From an uncultured Lachnospiraceae bacterium (lineage in GTDB: Bacteria > Bacillota > Clostridia > Lachnospirales > Lachnospiraceae), in assembly GCA_910583835.1 (NCBI GenBank), contig CAJTYM010000016.1, positions 12,528-76,527 on the forward strand: DNA of 64,000 bases, read 5' to 3'. A model generated the notes under the pieces. That model was given only the letters and a program-made list of their open reading frames with translations. It was not told the DNA's origin and ran no database searches. Below, in pieces: positions 17,401-26,370 of the stretch (position 1 is the first letter of the stretch; each line of letters starts with the position of its first letter). The position numbers and the translations under genes are program-made.

Positions 17401-18747
17401 GGAAGGGCGGAAGGGACTGTGGAAGCGGACGGCAGCCTGGTGCTGCAGGTCTACTACGACAGGGACCTCTACGAAGTGGGTTTTGACCTGAACGGCGGCG
17501 AGGGCGCAGCCCCGCAAACTCAGACTGTGCGCTATGGGGGCTGCCTGCAGGAAGTGCCGGAACCGCAGCGCAGGGGCTACACGTTTAAGGGATGGTACAC
17601 GGACCGGGAAGGGACGGAGCCTGCATACTGGGACTTCTGGCGGACCGTGGAAGAAAACAGCAAATCCCTGAAAGCCACGCTCTACGCGAAATGGGCGGAC
17701 GAGACGGCGCCAGCTTTAGGTGAGGCGGAGTTCGGGGAGAGTAGCGGGAGCTTCATGGACTGGGCTATCGGGCAGAAGAAGCTGACCATCACTGTCCCGG
17801 TGACGGAAGAGGGCAGCGGGCTCAGGCAGGGGGATTACAGCCTGAGGCCGGAGACTGGAAAGCCCAGGTCAGGCACGGCGGCGATACGCGTGCAGCAGTT
17901 CGTGACGCCTGAACTGAGGGCGCGCAGCGGCGGGCTCTCGGCAGTGCTGACAGTGCGCGGGAACGCGAGGACCGGGCAGAGCGTGGCGGTCATCACCATA
18001 GCGGAGGAATTCAGGGGCAGCGTGACTCTCACCTGCACGGACAATGCCGGGAACATATCGGCGGAGAAGGTACTGACAGCGGACGGCGCGGGCGCCATTG
18101 TGGAGGACAATGAGCCAGGCATCCGATTCTCCAAGGCGGGGGAGAACAAGGCAAAAAGCAGCGCCACTGTGGATGTGGACGTGGAGGACAGCGCCGTGGG
18201 CAGTGTCACGGCGGGGCTTAAATCCGTGACCTACCGCCTTGACGGCGGCAAAGAAAGGGCTGTAGGCAAGGGAGAGTTTGCCGACTCCATGGTGGAGAGC
18301 TACCATTTCGCAGTGGACATCAGGGGCGAAGGGAAGCATACCCTGGAGGTGACGGCGGCTGACAATGCCGGGAACAGCACCACGAGGAAGACGGCCGTGG
18401 AGATTTCAAGGAGGAGAGCAGCGGTTACGCCTAACCCACAAGGACCGGCAAAGACGACGAAGCCTGCGGCAGGCGAGCCGGCTACAGGGGAGAGCACGTT
18501 TGTGAAGGTATTTGCCACCTTGGGGATGGTGGCGGGGTTCACCTACCTGCTGCTGTACTTCACCGGCGGGGAGAGCGGCATCACGGAAGGCGAGAAGGAG
18601 GAGGTCATTGCCCGGCTGGTGCGCTGGGCGCGTAAGGGCAGATTCCGCAAGTACCCTGCACTTGTCATCATCCTGCTGTTCCTGTTGTACTACCACAGCA
18701 TAGGCAGGAGCGTGGGCGATGAATGGAAGAAGGTTTATGAGGGATAG
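14473..18747 (+). CDS. Giant surface protein 1: beta-helix, InlB repeats, two-TM sortase-type C-terminus
   Basis: 1424 residues. Signal peptide (basic start, hydrophobic core ending SVQAA at about residue 50). Residues 130-440 form repeated short strands with N/G turns (TLDGCSS, TIRNCSS, VIENC, GGHYENN, GTFSGNTC), typical of a right-handed beta-helix. Then at least five InlB/Listeria-Bacteroides type repeats (GWNTEEDGSGTMYQEGD, YAIF; GYTFKGWYTDREG), followed by Ig-like or Y_Y_Y-like domains (FRGSVTLTCTDNAGNIS, HTLEVTAADNAGNSTT). The C-terminus has PATGE (1336-1340), a membrane helix (VFATLGMVAGFTYLLLYF), about 30 charged residues and a second helix (ALVIILLFLLYYHS). A neighbouring class B sortase suggests wall anchoring. 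Ribosome core AAGGAG lies 11 nt upstream. The last third is nearly identical to the paralog at 19381-23643. Confidence 0.85.
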   Translation: MRERENNQQRKEPKTQRHPIRQQLVAVALGLCLIVVSIPLLPFSLSVQAAEQQEFSENIGLSREENGQAVSTRGRNLEAGLVTLDDGETDRKNGKQDSGNRKKDSQKVKTQYVETEALFGEEELPAVLTEPGCGIISEDVTWTAAGILENGELVVMPGVTLTISENLTVRGNVVIKGGGTIARGGIRGGFTMGGGTNLTVGDVTLDGCSSLFPQATVSMITANGINTITLESGCTIRNCSSTSNGAAICFPGSSVGNSDITINGAVIENCLTKGIGGAICAFDKTPLKSGTITLNNATIRNCTAGTTGGGIYAPDIDVTINGGHYENNKTTQIATSFVGGGFIFICRATLIINDGIFTGNSCVNKGGCISHCGHPNTRTYIYGGTFSGNTCSSAQYAGSGALYNSTVEVGDTSVTVSGDVKFVGNTDDSGTDGIYLDARDQTLRKIQISDTLTYPVKVFLRPTEGYVIAQGVNDYQLLRKRDMKKITFVDATNSGKKWYAVLDEEANQVYMSETDPGYAYFVYYIKNGAKGTAPTDDAEYDLEDPVTVKSAEGLSYEGRFFAGWNTEEDGSGTMYQEGDSFALEGDTNLYAIFREGIAADFYSGSAGNKQTIVADMDWETDTGTVMTPEPQPMDGGFTAVGWSESHQSYDRDLMAGVSLTLTGNATYYGVYEKEVTLSYDANGGETCPESETGTCRANVGEEIGYDIPSFTVAGEATKTGAIFRGWNTQADGNGTMYQQGDVLELEQDEELYAIFEDKPALYADFYSGSAGNKEREVTLLEEGAVSGSVTAPLLKPMMGFEKVGWDESHDEFTGEIVEGTALTLTENTSYYGVYRKEVTLSYDANGGETCPGSETGTCYANVGEDLSYSLSTFTAAAPQPREGYVFAGWNTRSDGKGEPCLAGESLELDHDTVLYAVWAPGDCTPYRVEHYRQDLEGDSYTRVDADTEYIAGRTGDTVEAEANPYAGFSRSQDPELGRAEGTVEADGSLVLQVYYDRDLYEVGFDLNGGEGAAPQTQTVRYGGCLQEVPEPQRRGYTFKGWYTDREGTEPAYWDFWRTVEENSKSLKATLYAKWADETAPALGEAEFGESSGSFMDWAIGQKKLTITVPVTEEGSGLRQGDYSLRPETGKPRSGTAAIRVQQFVTPELRARSGGLSAVLTVRGNARTGQSVAVITIAEEFRGSVTLTCTDNAGNISAEKVLTADGAGAIVEDNEPGIRFSKAGENKAKSSATVDVDVEDSAVGSVTAGLKSVTYRLDGGKERAVGKGEFADSMVESYHFAVDIRGEGKHTLEVTAADNAGNSTTRKTAVEISRRRAAVTPNPQGPAKTTKPAAGEPATGESTFVKVFATLGMVAGFTYLLLYFTGGESGITEGEKEEVIARLVRWARKGRFRKYPALVIILLFLLYYHSIGRSVGDEWKKVYEG

Positions 18748-18804
18748 AACAAATTTTGCTGGAAACTATAAAAATAAAATATAAACATATTAAGGAGGAA
18801 CACT

Positions 18805-19251
18805 ATGGATTTTTTTGGAAAATTAGGCGAGACAATTACGGAAACAGGAAAGGACGTATCACAGAAAGTTACGGACCTCACAGAGATTACGAAACTTAAA
18901 ATGGATATTCGCAGTAAAGAGGATTCTGTGCGCAGACAGTTTACAGAGATTGGAAAGCAGTATTATGAATTGCATAAGGATGATGCGGAACCGTTGTTTG
19001 AGGAAATATCTTTTATCAATGAGACTTTACAGAAAATTGAAGAACTGAGAGGCGAAGTTGCCGAGCGCAAAGGCAAGAAAATCTGTCCGTCATGCGGAGC
19101 GCCCAATGATGGTGATGCTTCGTTCTGCAATAAGTGCGGTGCAAAGTGTGAATCTGCCTGTGCAGAGGATGCGTGCACGGAGGAGACAGCAGAGGATGTG
19201 GCAGTGAATCTGCAGAAAGACACAGAAGAAACCGAGGAAAAAGATTTATAA
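18805..19251 (+). CDS. Small cytoplasmic zinc-ribbon protein
   Basis: 148 residues. Residues 1-90 are charged and helical (amphipathic, likely coiled coil: MDFFGKLGETITETGKDVSQ, then KLKMDIRSKEDSVRRQFTEI). A zinc ribbon follows with CPSCGA and FCNKCGAK, then an acidic, cysteine-containing tail (CESACAEDACTEE). Proteins of this design are common in Clostridia and have no settled role. Strong ribosome site (AAGGAGG). It sits between the two paralogous surface protein genes on the same strand; whether it serves them (for instance as an assembly or regulatory factor) is not shown. Confidence 0.8.
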   Translation: MDFFGKLGETITETGKDVSQKVTDLTEITKLKMDIRSKEDSVRRQFTEIGKQYYELHKDDAEPLFEEISFINETLQKIEELRGEVAERKGKKICPSCGAPNDGDASFCNKCGAKCESACAEDACTEETAEDVAVNLQKDTEETEEKDL

Positions 19252-19380
19252 GGAAAGGCTGATGACAGCGTTTCCCACATAAGATTTACAAGGATACATG
19301 CCAGGCACGCTATAGCACAAGGACGTGTGCACAGCAGCGGAATCTCGGCAGACATATTGTATGAAGGAGAGTGATATGAG

Positions 19381-22300
19381 ATGAGAGAAGAGAATTATAA
19401 GCAGATGGGAAGGGAATCCGCGTCAAGGCGGCATCCTGTCAGGCAGCAGCTGCTGGCAGTGCTACTTGGCTTGTGCCTGGCAGTCGTGTCAATCCCTGTC
19501 TCGCAAATAGGTTATTCCGTTCAGGCAGCAGAGCTGCAGGAATTTTCTGAAAATATTGATTTATCCAGGGAGAGAAGCGGACAGGAGTTGTTGAAACATG
19601 GTCGGGAACTGGGAAATGTCCCTGTAACATCAGATGATGGGAAAACGGGCAAAGACGGCGGGGGGCAGGAAAACAACGGCAAGAAGAAAGATATCCAGAA
19701 AATGAAGGTGCTGGAGGAAGAAACGGAAGCGGTATTTGCGGATGACCCGGAGATTCCTTCTACGCCAACACGGCCTGAATGCGGAGTTATCAGCGAGGAT
19801 ATGCTTTGGACGATTCCCGGAACGCTGGCGGATGGGGAATTGGTCGTTATGCCGGGGGTTACGTTAACGATAACGCAGCCTTTGGCAATCAGTGGAAATG
19901 TCACCATCAAGGGCGGCGGAACGATTGCCCGGGGAGACGTAGGCGCAGGATTTACCATGGGCGGCGGTGGCAATTTGGTATTGGAGGACATCACATTGGA
20001 TGGGTGTTCTTCCGTATTTCCACAAGCCACGGTATCCATGATAACAGCGACAAATACAAATCAGATTACTTTGGGGGCGGGCTGCACAATCAGAAATTGC
20101 GGAGCCAAGAATGATGGGGCAGCGATTCGTTTTCCGTTCGGCAATACAAATCTGACTGTCAATGGCGCACTGATAGAAAACTGTTCATCAAACGGTAATG
20201 GCGGTGCAATTGCTGCCAATGCGAAAACCCCGAAAGGCGGTAAAATTACGTTAAATAATGCGACCATCAGGAATTGTTCAGCAGGAACAAATGGCGGCGG
20301 AATATTTGCGCCGGATATAGATGTAGCCATCAATGGCGGGCATTATGAAAATAATAGGACGACAAGAGCTTCTTCGGGCTTTGTGGGTGGAGGTTTTGTT
20401 TACGTCTGCAGGTCGGTTTTGACTATTAATGGCGGTGTTTTTACCGGAAACTCGTGCGTTAACAAAGGAGGCTGTATTTCCCAATGCGGTTACGCCGGTA
20501 CGAAGACTTACATATACGGAGGCACATTCTCAGGCAATACCTGCAGCAGCACACAGTTTGCAGGCAGTGGCGCATTCTATAATTCTACGGAAGAAGTGGG
20601 AGATACATCATTGACGATTTCCGGCAGTGTAAAGTTTGCTGGCAATACGGACGGCTCCGGTACGGATGGCATTTATCTGGACGAAAAAGGGCAGACGCCG
20701 TGTAAGATTCAGGTTAGCGACACCCTTACCTATCCGGTAAAACTTTTCCTGAAGCCGACAGATGGATATGCGATTGCACAGGGCGTGAATGATTATCAGC
20801 TGAAAGCCAGGGATATGAAGAAAATTTCTTTTGTGGATGTCACTGGCTCAGACAAGACCTGGCATGCGGTGTTGGACGAGGAGAATAATCAGGTATGTAT
20901 TTCGGAACAGGATCCGGGATATGCCTATTTCGTCTACTATATCAAGAATGGAGCGCAGGGGACGGCGGTGATAGACGACAATGCGTATGCACTGGACGAT
21001 CCGGTGACTGTAAAATCCGCTGAGGGCCTGTCTTATGACGGAGGGCGGTTTATCGGCTGGAACACTGAGGCGGACGGCAGTGGTGTCATGTACCAGGAGA
21101 ACGATACTTTTGACCTGAAGGGTGACACGAACCTGTATGCCATTTTCCAAGAGGGCATCACGGCGGACTTCTATTCCGGTAATGCCGGGCATAAGGAGAC
21201 GGTTGCCGCAGATATGGATTTTGAACATAACACCGGCATAGTTACGGCGCCGGAACTTCAGCCGCTGGAAGGTTATACTGCCGTAGGCTGGGCGGAAAGC
21301 CACGAGGAGTTTGAGGGAGAGATTGCCGAAGGCACAGAACTTATGCTGACAGAAAAAGCTGTTTATTACGGCGTGTATGAGAAAGAGGTTACGCTGTCCT
21401 ATCATGCCGATGGCGGGGAGGCCTGCCCGGAAGGCGAGACTAAAACATGCCGCGCCAATGTGGGTGAGGAGATAGATTATGATGTCCCTGCGTTCACGGT
21501 AGCGGAGGAGGCCACCAAGCTGGGAGGGCTGTTCCTCGGCTGGAATACGGAAGCAGATGGCAGCGGTACAATGTATCAGCAAGGCGATGTGCTGGAACTT
21601 GACCAGGACGAGGAACTGTATGCCATCTTTGAGGAGCGGCCGTTCTTTTACGCGGATTTCTACTCCGGCAGCGCGGGCGGCAAAGAGCGTGAGGTAGCGT
21701 TGTTGGAGGAAGGGGATGTGAGCGGCACAGTCACAGCGCCGGAGCTTAAGCCGATGGCAGGTTTTGAAGCATTGGGCTGGAGCGAGAGCCATGAGGGATA
21801 CCATGCAGAGGAAATGGCTGGCGATGAGATTACGCTGACCGCAAATGATGCCTACTATGGCGTATATAAGAAAGAAATTACGTTGTCTTACGATGCCAAC
21901 GGAGGGGATGTCTGCCCGGACAGCGAGACGGGGACCTGTAACGCTAACGTGGGTGCGGAAGATGTGTCCTATGATCTGCCTGTATTTACAGCGGCAGAGC
22001 CGCAGCCGCGGGAAGGATACGTTTTTGCCGGGTGGAATACCAGATGGGACGGCAAGGGAGAGCCCTATCTGGCAGGAGAGAGCCTGGAACTGGACCATGA
22101 TACGGTGCTCTATGCCGTGTGGGCTCCCGGGGACTGCACCCCTTACCGGGTGGAACACTACCGGCAGGACCTTGAGGGGGACAGCTACACCCGCGTGGAT
22201 GCGGACACAGAATACATAGCCGGCAGGACAGGCGACACGGTGGAGGCAGAGGCGAACCCTTACGCCGGGTTCAGCAGGAGTCAGGACCCGGAACTCGGAA

Positions 22301-23643
22301 GGGCGGAAGGGACCGTGGAGGCGGACGGCAGCCTGGTGCTGCAGGTCTACTACGACAGGGACCTCTATGAAGTGGGCTTTGACCTGAACGGCGGCGAGGG
22401 CGCAGCCCCACAAACCCAGACTGTGCGCTATGGGGGCTGCCTGCAGGAAGTGCCGGAACCGCAGCGCAGGGGCTACACGTTCAAGGGCTGGTACACGGAC
22501 CGGGAAGGGACGGAGCCTGCATACTGGGATTTCTGCCGGACAGTGGAAGAAAACAGCAGGACCTGCAAAGCCACGCTCTATGCGAAATGGGCGGACGAGA
22601 CGGCGCCAGTTATGGGCGAGGCGGAGTTCGGTGAGGGCAGCGGGAGCTTCATGGACTGGGCCATCGGGCAGAAGAAGCTGACCATCACCGTTCCGGTGAC
22701 GGAAGAGGGCAGCGGTCTCAGGCAGGGAGACTATATCCTTAAGCCGGAAGATGGCAAGCCCAGGTCAGGTACGGCGGTGATACGCGGACATCAGTCTGTG
22801 GCTTCTGAACTGAGGGCGCGCAGCGGCGGGCTATCGGCAGTGCTGACAGTACGCGGAAACGCAAGGACCGGGCAGAGCGTGGCGGTCATTACCATAGCGG
22901 AGGAGTTCAGGGGCAGCGTGACCCTGACATGCACGGACAATGCCGGGAACATATCAGCGGAGAAGGTACTGACAGCGGACGGCGCGGGCGTCATCGTGGA
23001 GGACAATGCGCCAGGCATCCGATTCTCCAAGGCGGGGGAAGACACGGCAAAAAGCAGCGCCACCGTGGATGTGGACGTGGAAGACAGCGCCAGAGGCGAT
23101 GTCACGGCGGGGCTTAAATTTGTGACCTACCGCCTTGACGGCGGCAAAGAGAGGGCTGTAGGCAAGGGAGAGTTTGCCGACTCCATGGTGGAGAGCTACC
23201 GCTTCGCAGTGGACATCAGGGGCGAAGGGGAGCATACCCTGGAGGTGACGGCAGCTGACAACGCCGGGAACAGCACCACGAGGAAAGCGGCTGTGAAGAT
23301 TTCAACGAGGAATGCGGCGGTTACGCCTAACCCACAAGGACCGGCAAAGACGACGAAGCCCGCGGCAGGCGAGCCGGCTACAGGGGAGAGCACGTTTGTG
23401 AAGGTATTTGCCACGCTGGGGATGGTGGCGGGGTTCACTTACCTGCTGCTGTACTTCGCCGGCGGGGAGAGCGGCATCACAGAAGGCGAGAAGGAGGAGG
23501 TCATCGCCAGGCTGGTGCGCTGGGCGCGCAAGGGCAGATTCCGCAAGTACCCTGCACTTGTCATCATCCTGCTGTTCCTGTTGTACTACCACAGCATAGG
23601 CAGGAGCGTGGGCGATGATTGGAAGAAGGTTTATGAAGGATAG
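19381..23643 (+). CDS. Giant surface protein 2, paralog of the 14473-18747 protein
   Basis: 1420 residues with the same order as its paralog: signal peptide (ending SVQAAE), beta-helix (TLDGCSS, IRNCGAK, GGHYENN, GTFSGNTC), InlB-type repeats (GWNTEADGSGVMYQEND; GYTFKGWYTDREG), Ig-like domains and the two-helix C-terminus with PATGE. N-terminal halves are clearly diverged while the last third (from about 22,010) is almost identical in DNA, pointing to gene conversion or strong constraint on the C-terminus. Ribosome core AAGGAG is 11 nt before the ATG, the same spacing as in the paralog. The 3' end overlaps the sortase gene by 11 bases, tying expression of anchor enzyme and substrate together. 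Ligand unknown; adhesion or glycan binding are reasonable guesses. Confidence 0.85.
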   Translation: MREENYKQMGRESASRRHPVRQQLLAVLLGLCLAVVSIPVSQIGYSVQAAELQEFSENIDLSRERSGQELLKHGRELGNVPVTSDDGKTGKDGGGQENNGKKKDIQKMKVLEEETEAVFADDPEIPSTPTRPECGVISEDMLWTIPGTLADGELVVMPGVTLTITQPLAISGNVTIKGGGTIARGDVGAGFTMGGGGNLVLEDITLDGCSSVFPQATVSMITATNTNQITLGAGCTIRNCGAKNDGAAIRFPFGNTNLTVNGALIENCSSNGNGGAIAANAKTPKGGKITLNNATIRNCSAGTNGGGIFAPDIDVAINGGHYENNRTTRASSGFVGGGFVYVCRSVLTINGGVFTGNSCVNKGGCISQCGYAGTKTYIYGGTFSGNTCSSTQFAGSGAFYNSTEEVGDTSLTISGSVKFAGNTDGSGTDGIYLDEKGQTPCKIQVSDTLTYPVKLFLKPTDGYAIAQGVNDYQLKARDMKKISFVDVTGSDKTWHAVLDEENNQVCISEQDPGYAYFVYYIKNGAQGTAVIDDNAYALDDPVTVKSAEGLSYDGGRFIGWNTEADGSGVMYQENDTFDLKGDTNLYAIFQEGITADFYSGNAGHKETVAADMDFEHNTGIVTAPELQPLEGYTAVGWAESHEEFEGEIAEGTELMLTEKAVYYGVYEKEVTLSYHADGGEACPEGETKTCRANVGEEIDYDVPAFTVAEEATKLGGLFLGWNTEADGSGTMYQQGDVLELDQDEELYAIFEERPFFYADFYSGSAGGKEREVALLEEGDVSGTVTAPELKPMAGFEALGWSESHEGYHAEEMAGDEITLTANDAYYGVYKKEITLSYDANGGDVCPDSETGTCNANVGAEDVSYDLPVFTAAEPQPREGYVFAGWNTRWDGKGEPYLAGESLELDHDTVLYAVWAPGDCTPYRVEHYRQDLEGDSYTRVDADTEYIAGRTGDTVEAEANPYAGFSRSQDPELGRAEGTVEADGSLVLQVYYDRDLYEVGFDLNGGEGAAPQTQTVRYGGCLQEVPEPQRRGYTFKGWYTDREGTEPAYWDFCRTVEENSRTCKATLYAKWADETAPVMGEAEFGEGSGSFMDWAIGQKKLTITVPVTEEGSGLRQGDYILKPEDGKPRSGTAVIRGHQSVASELRARSGGLSAVLTVRGNARTGQSVAVITIAEEFRGSVTLTCTDNAGNISAEKVLTADGAGVIVEDNAPGIRFSKAGEDTAKSSATVDVDVEDSARGDVTAGLKFVTYRLDGGKERAVGKGEFADSMVESYRFAVDIRGEGEHTLEVTAADNAGNSTTRKAAVKISTRNAAVTPNPQGPAKTTKPAAGEPATGESTFVKVFATLGMVAGFTYLLLYFAGGESGITEGEKEEVIARLVRWARKGRFRKYPALVIILLFLLYYHSIGRSVGDDWKKVYEG

Positions 23644-24448
23644 AAAAAAGCTACGGCTTCTGAAAGCAGTGCTTTTGGTGATTACGATAGCATGTCTGCT
23701 CCCGGTGGGACAGTCATGCTGTCTGTCTGTTCAGCACGAAAAGCAGCAGAGGGAATTCAAAAATATAATAGATAGAGAAAACGAGTCTGAAACTGCAGAA
23801 GAGGGAGTGCGTTCTGCAAAGGGAGGCATGGCAGGATCAGAGGCAGATGGGGCGGTGATACTGCCTGAGTTGGCAGAACTTTACGCCAGAAATAACGATT
23901 TAGTCGGCTGGCTTACCGTGGAAGGGACGAAGATTGATTATCCGGTTATGCAGTGCGGTGACGATGAATATTATCTGTACCATAACTTTGATAAAGAAGA
24001 GGATAAATATGGCTGCCTGTTTGTGAAAAGCATTGCAGATATCCATACGCCGGGGACAAATGTGATTATCTATGGACATCATATGAAAGACGATTCTATG
24101 TTTGGGGATTTAGACCGTTATGCGAGTGAAGAGTTTTACAGACAACATGGGCAGATTTTCTTTGATACGCTCTATGAGGCGCGCACGTACGAGGTAATGG
24201 CAGTATTTTTGACGCAGGTATCTGCAAAGGAAGATGACAGCGGATTCCAGTATTATAAATTCTATCAGGCGGATACGGAGGAGGAATTTGAAGATTTTTA
24301 TGAGAATGTGAAAGAGATGTCTGCCTACGATACCGGGCTTACAGCGGAATTTGGAGATACGTTCCTTACACTTTCCACTTGCTCTGGGTTTGCGGAAAAC
24401 GGTAGATTTGTGGTGGTGGCAAAGCGGGTGGATACAGATGAAAAATAA
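23633..24448 (+). CDS. srtB: Class B sortase
   Basis: Membrane transpeptidase, about 271 residues. N-terminal anchor (KLRLLKAVLLVITIACLLPV), then the sortase B fold: NNDLVGWLTVEGTKIDYPVMQ, IYGHHMKDDSMFGDL (catalytic His149), TLSTCSGF (catalytic Cys250) and GRFVVVAKR (Arg). All three active residues are present. The ATG at 23633 has GAAGG nearby and is preferred to the in-frame ATG at 23615. The gene overlaps the end of giant surface protein 2, so its substrates are probably the two giant proteins with PATGE. Class B sortases usually act on NPQTN-like motifs or pili, so a PATG-type motif followed by two helices would be unusual. Confidence 0.92.
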   Translation: MKDRKKLRLLKAVLLVITIACLLPVGQSCCLSVQHEKQQREFKNIIDRENESETAEEGVRSAKGGMAGSEADGAVILPELAELYARNNDLVGWLTVEGTKIDYPVMQCGDDEYYLYHNFDKEEDKYGCLFVKSIADIHTPGTNVIIYGHHMKDDSMFGDLDRYASEEFYRQHGQIFFDTLYEARTYEVMAVFLTQVSAKEDDSGFQYYKFYQADTEEEFEDFYENVKEMSAYDTGLTAEFGDTFLTLSTCSGFAENGRFVVVAKRVDTDEK

Positions 24449-24461
24449 ATAGTGCAAAAAC

Positions 24462-24490
24462 TGGACTTGAGGGCAGAAATATATTATAAT
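24462..24490 (+). promoter_or_regulatory. Probable promoter of the chemotaxis receptor gene
   Basis: TGGACT (24462-24467), 17 nt, TATAAT (24485-24490), 64 nt upstream of the receptor's start codon. The -10 is perfect; the -35 matches at four of six positions. Confidence 0.55.
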
Positions 24491-24553
24491 AGGGTTCACA
24501 TGAGAGTTTCGTGAAGATAAAACATAATTTACTGAAGCAGGAGGAGAAGGAAG

Positions 24554-26290
24554 ATGAGAATGTTTTTGAAGAATCTGAGTATCAGGCTGAAGATTTTGAT
24601 TCCCGTTTCGTTGCTGGGCGTCCTGATATTCATACTGGGGGTTATGAGTTTTTTCAGTACCGCCCAGATTATGAATACCAGCGATAATATTACCGGGAAC
24701 TATGTGGTGAGGATTGAACAGATTCAGGATGTCACTATTGCCTATCAGACCTTGAGGCGTGTGGCATTTGCGCATATTGTGGAGGATGAAACCGGACGCA
24801 AACAGACATTGGAGCAGGAAGCAGATGAACTGAAAGCAGAGATTGAGGCGCTGTGCCAGCAATACGAGCAGGGAATCAGCGCACAGGAGGAAGAAGCCTT
24901 TGCGAAATTCAAGACAGATTATGCGGATTACCTGGTAATTTACGACCAGATTTTAGACCACAGCAGCAAAAGGCAGAAAGCTGAGGCATCGGAGCTGGCA
25001 AGCAATGATTTGAGGGAAGCTGGAACAGCCTTAACTGCGGAATTAGATGCTCTGATTGAAATTAATAAGAATGCCATGACGCAAGCCATTTCCAAGCAGA
25101 AGAGCGTATATGGCAGCATCACGCGCACAACAATTATTCTGATTGTATGCAGCGGCGTGGTTCTGCTGTTTGTCGTGTGGGTATGTTGGAAATGGGTATG
25201 CAAGCGTCTGATTAATATCAATGCCCAGCTGCGTGACGTGATTGCCACTATTGAGGCCGGCGAGGGTGATTTGACGAAGCGTGTGCAGTGTTTCTGTACA
25301 GATGAGATTGGTACCTTGGCAGCAGGAATCAATACCTTTATTGAAACCTTACAGGGAATTATGAGCCAGATTAATATGAGTTCCGACCAGCTGGGATCCA
25401 TTGTGAATCTGGTATCAGACAAGGTATCTACCGCGAATAATAATTCTTATGATATCTCAGCTGTTATGCAGGAATTATCCGCATCCATGGAGACGATTTC
25501 TTCCACGATAACAGACATCAAGGAAAATGTAGGCGTAGTGGATGAGAATATCATTGAACTGTCAGATGCATCACAGGGCTTATATGATTATGCGGCAGGA
25601 ATGCAGGAGCGGGCAGAACATCTGGAGCACAATGCAGTTGAGAATAAACAGAATACGAGCGATATCATCAGCGCGATTATTGATAAGCTGAAACGTGCCA
25701 TTGAGAGCAGTAAGAGCGTTGACCGTGTCAACGATTTGACAGATGAGATTTTGAGTATCTCCGGCCAGACGAATCTCCTGTCGCTGAATGCTTCCATTGA
25801 GGCAGCAAGGGCTGGGGAAGCCGGCAGAGGATTTGCCGTTGTTGCAGACGAAATCAGCCAGCTTGCAAGTTCCAGCAGGGAGGCGGCAAATAATATCCAG
25901 ACTATCAATAATATGGTAATAGAAGCGGTAAATGAACTGATTGACAGCGCCGATTCTATTGTGAAGTATATTAATGAAAATATCCTCCCAGACTATGAGG
26001 GATTTGTGAATGCCGGCAGACAGTACAATGAGGATGCCGTACATGTGAATGATACGGTTACCCACTTTAATGATATGTCCGTGAACCTCAAACGGTTGAT
26101 GGAAAGCATCACGGAATCTATCAATGGCATCAATACGGCAGTCGGTGAGAGTGCAAAGGGAGCTACCAATGTGGCGATGAATACTTCCAACCTCGTGAAG
26201 GATATCAGCGAGATTGCGGAGGCAATGGATGATAACAGAGAGGTTGCTGGAACTCTGACAGATGAGGCAGAGCGCTTTATCAACCTATAA
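24554..26290 (+). CDS. Methyl-accepting chemotaxis protein
   Basis: 578-residue chemoreceptor. A membrane helix at about 12-34, an extracellular helical bundle of about 150 residues, a second helix at about 190-212 (TIILIVCSGVVLLFVVWVCW), a HAMP domain (INAQLRDVIATIEAGEGDLTKRV) and a long cytoplasmic coiled coil. The signalling tip reads SLNASIEAARAGEAGRGFAVVADEISQLA, where most receptors have ADEIRKLA; the R-to-S change is uncommon but the tip is otherwise intact. The ligand domain looks like a 4-helix bundle (4HB_MCP). No che genes are nearby; in this group orphan receptors are usual. A strong ribosome site (GGAGGAGAAGGAAG) precedes the ATG. Confidence 0.92.
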   Translation: MRMFLKNLSIRLKILIPVSLLGVLIFILGVMSFFSTAQIMNTSDNITGNYVVRIEQIQDVTIAYQTLRRVAFAHIVEDETGRKQTLEQEADELKAEIEALCQQYEQGISAQEEEAFAKFKTDYADYLVIYDQILDHSSKRQKAEASELASNDLREAGTALTAELDALIEINKNAMTQAISKQKSVYGSITRTTIILIVCSGVVLLFVVWVCWKWVCKRLININAQLRDVIATIEAGEGDLTKRVQCFCTDEIGTLAAGINTFIETLQGIMSQINMSSDQLGSIVNLVSDKVSTANNNSYDISAVMQELSASMETISSTITDIKENVGVVDENIIELSDASQGLYDYAAGMQERAEHLEHNAVENKQNTSDIISAIIDKLKRAIESSKSVDRVNDLTDEILSISGQTNLLSLNASIEAARAGEAGRGFAVVADEISQLASSSREAANNIQTINNMVIEAVNELIDSADSIVKYINENILPDYEGFVNAGRQYNEDAVHVNDTVTHFNDMSVNLKRLMESITESINGINTAVGESAKGATNVAMNTSNLVKDISEIAEAMDDNREVAGTLTDEAERFINL

Positions 26291-26306
26291 TAGGATTACG
26301 GAAATC

Positions 26307-26343
26307 AGCCGCCTTCTACGAATGAATGGAAGGCGGCTTTTTT
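26307..26343 (+). terminator. Intrinsic terminator after the chemotaxis receptor gene
   Basis: A 10-bp stem AGCCGCCTTC (26307-26316)/GAAGGCGGCT (26329-26338), 12-nt loop, followed by TTTTTT. It separates the receptor gene from metG. Confidence 0.9.
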
Positions 26344-26370
26344 ATAGATTTGCAAAAAGGAGGCTCACTT

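Noticed and set aside
18478..18560. Classical LPXTG sorting signal
   Set aside because: The motif is PATGE without the leading Leu, and a second helix plus tail follow, so it is listed as an atypical signal instead.
20848..22413. 521-codon open frame opposite surface protein 2
   Set aside because: Shadow of the InlB repeat region; a similar frame appears opposite the paralog for the same reason of composition.
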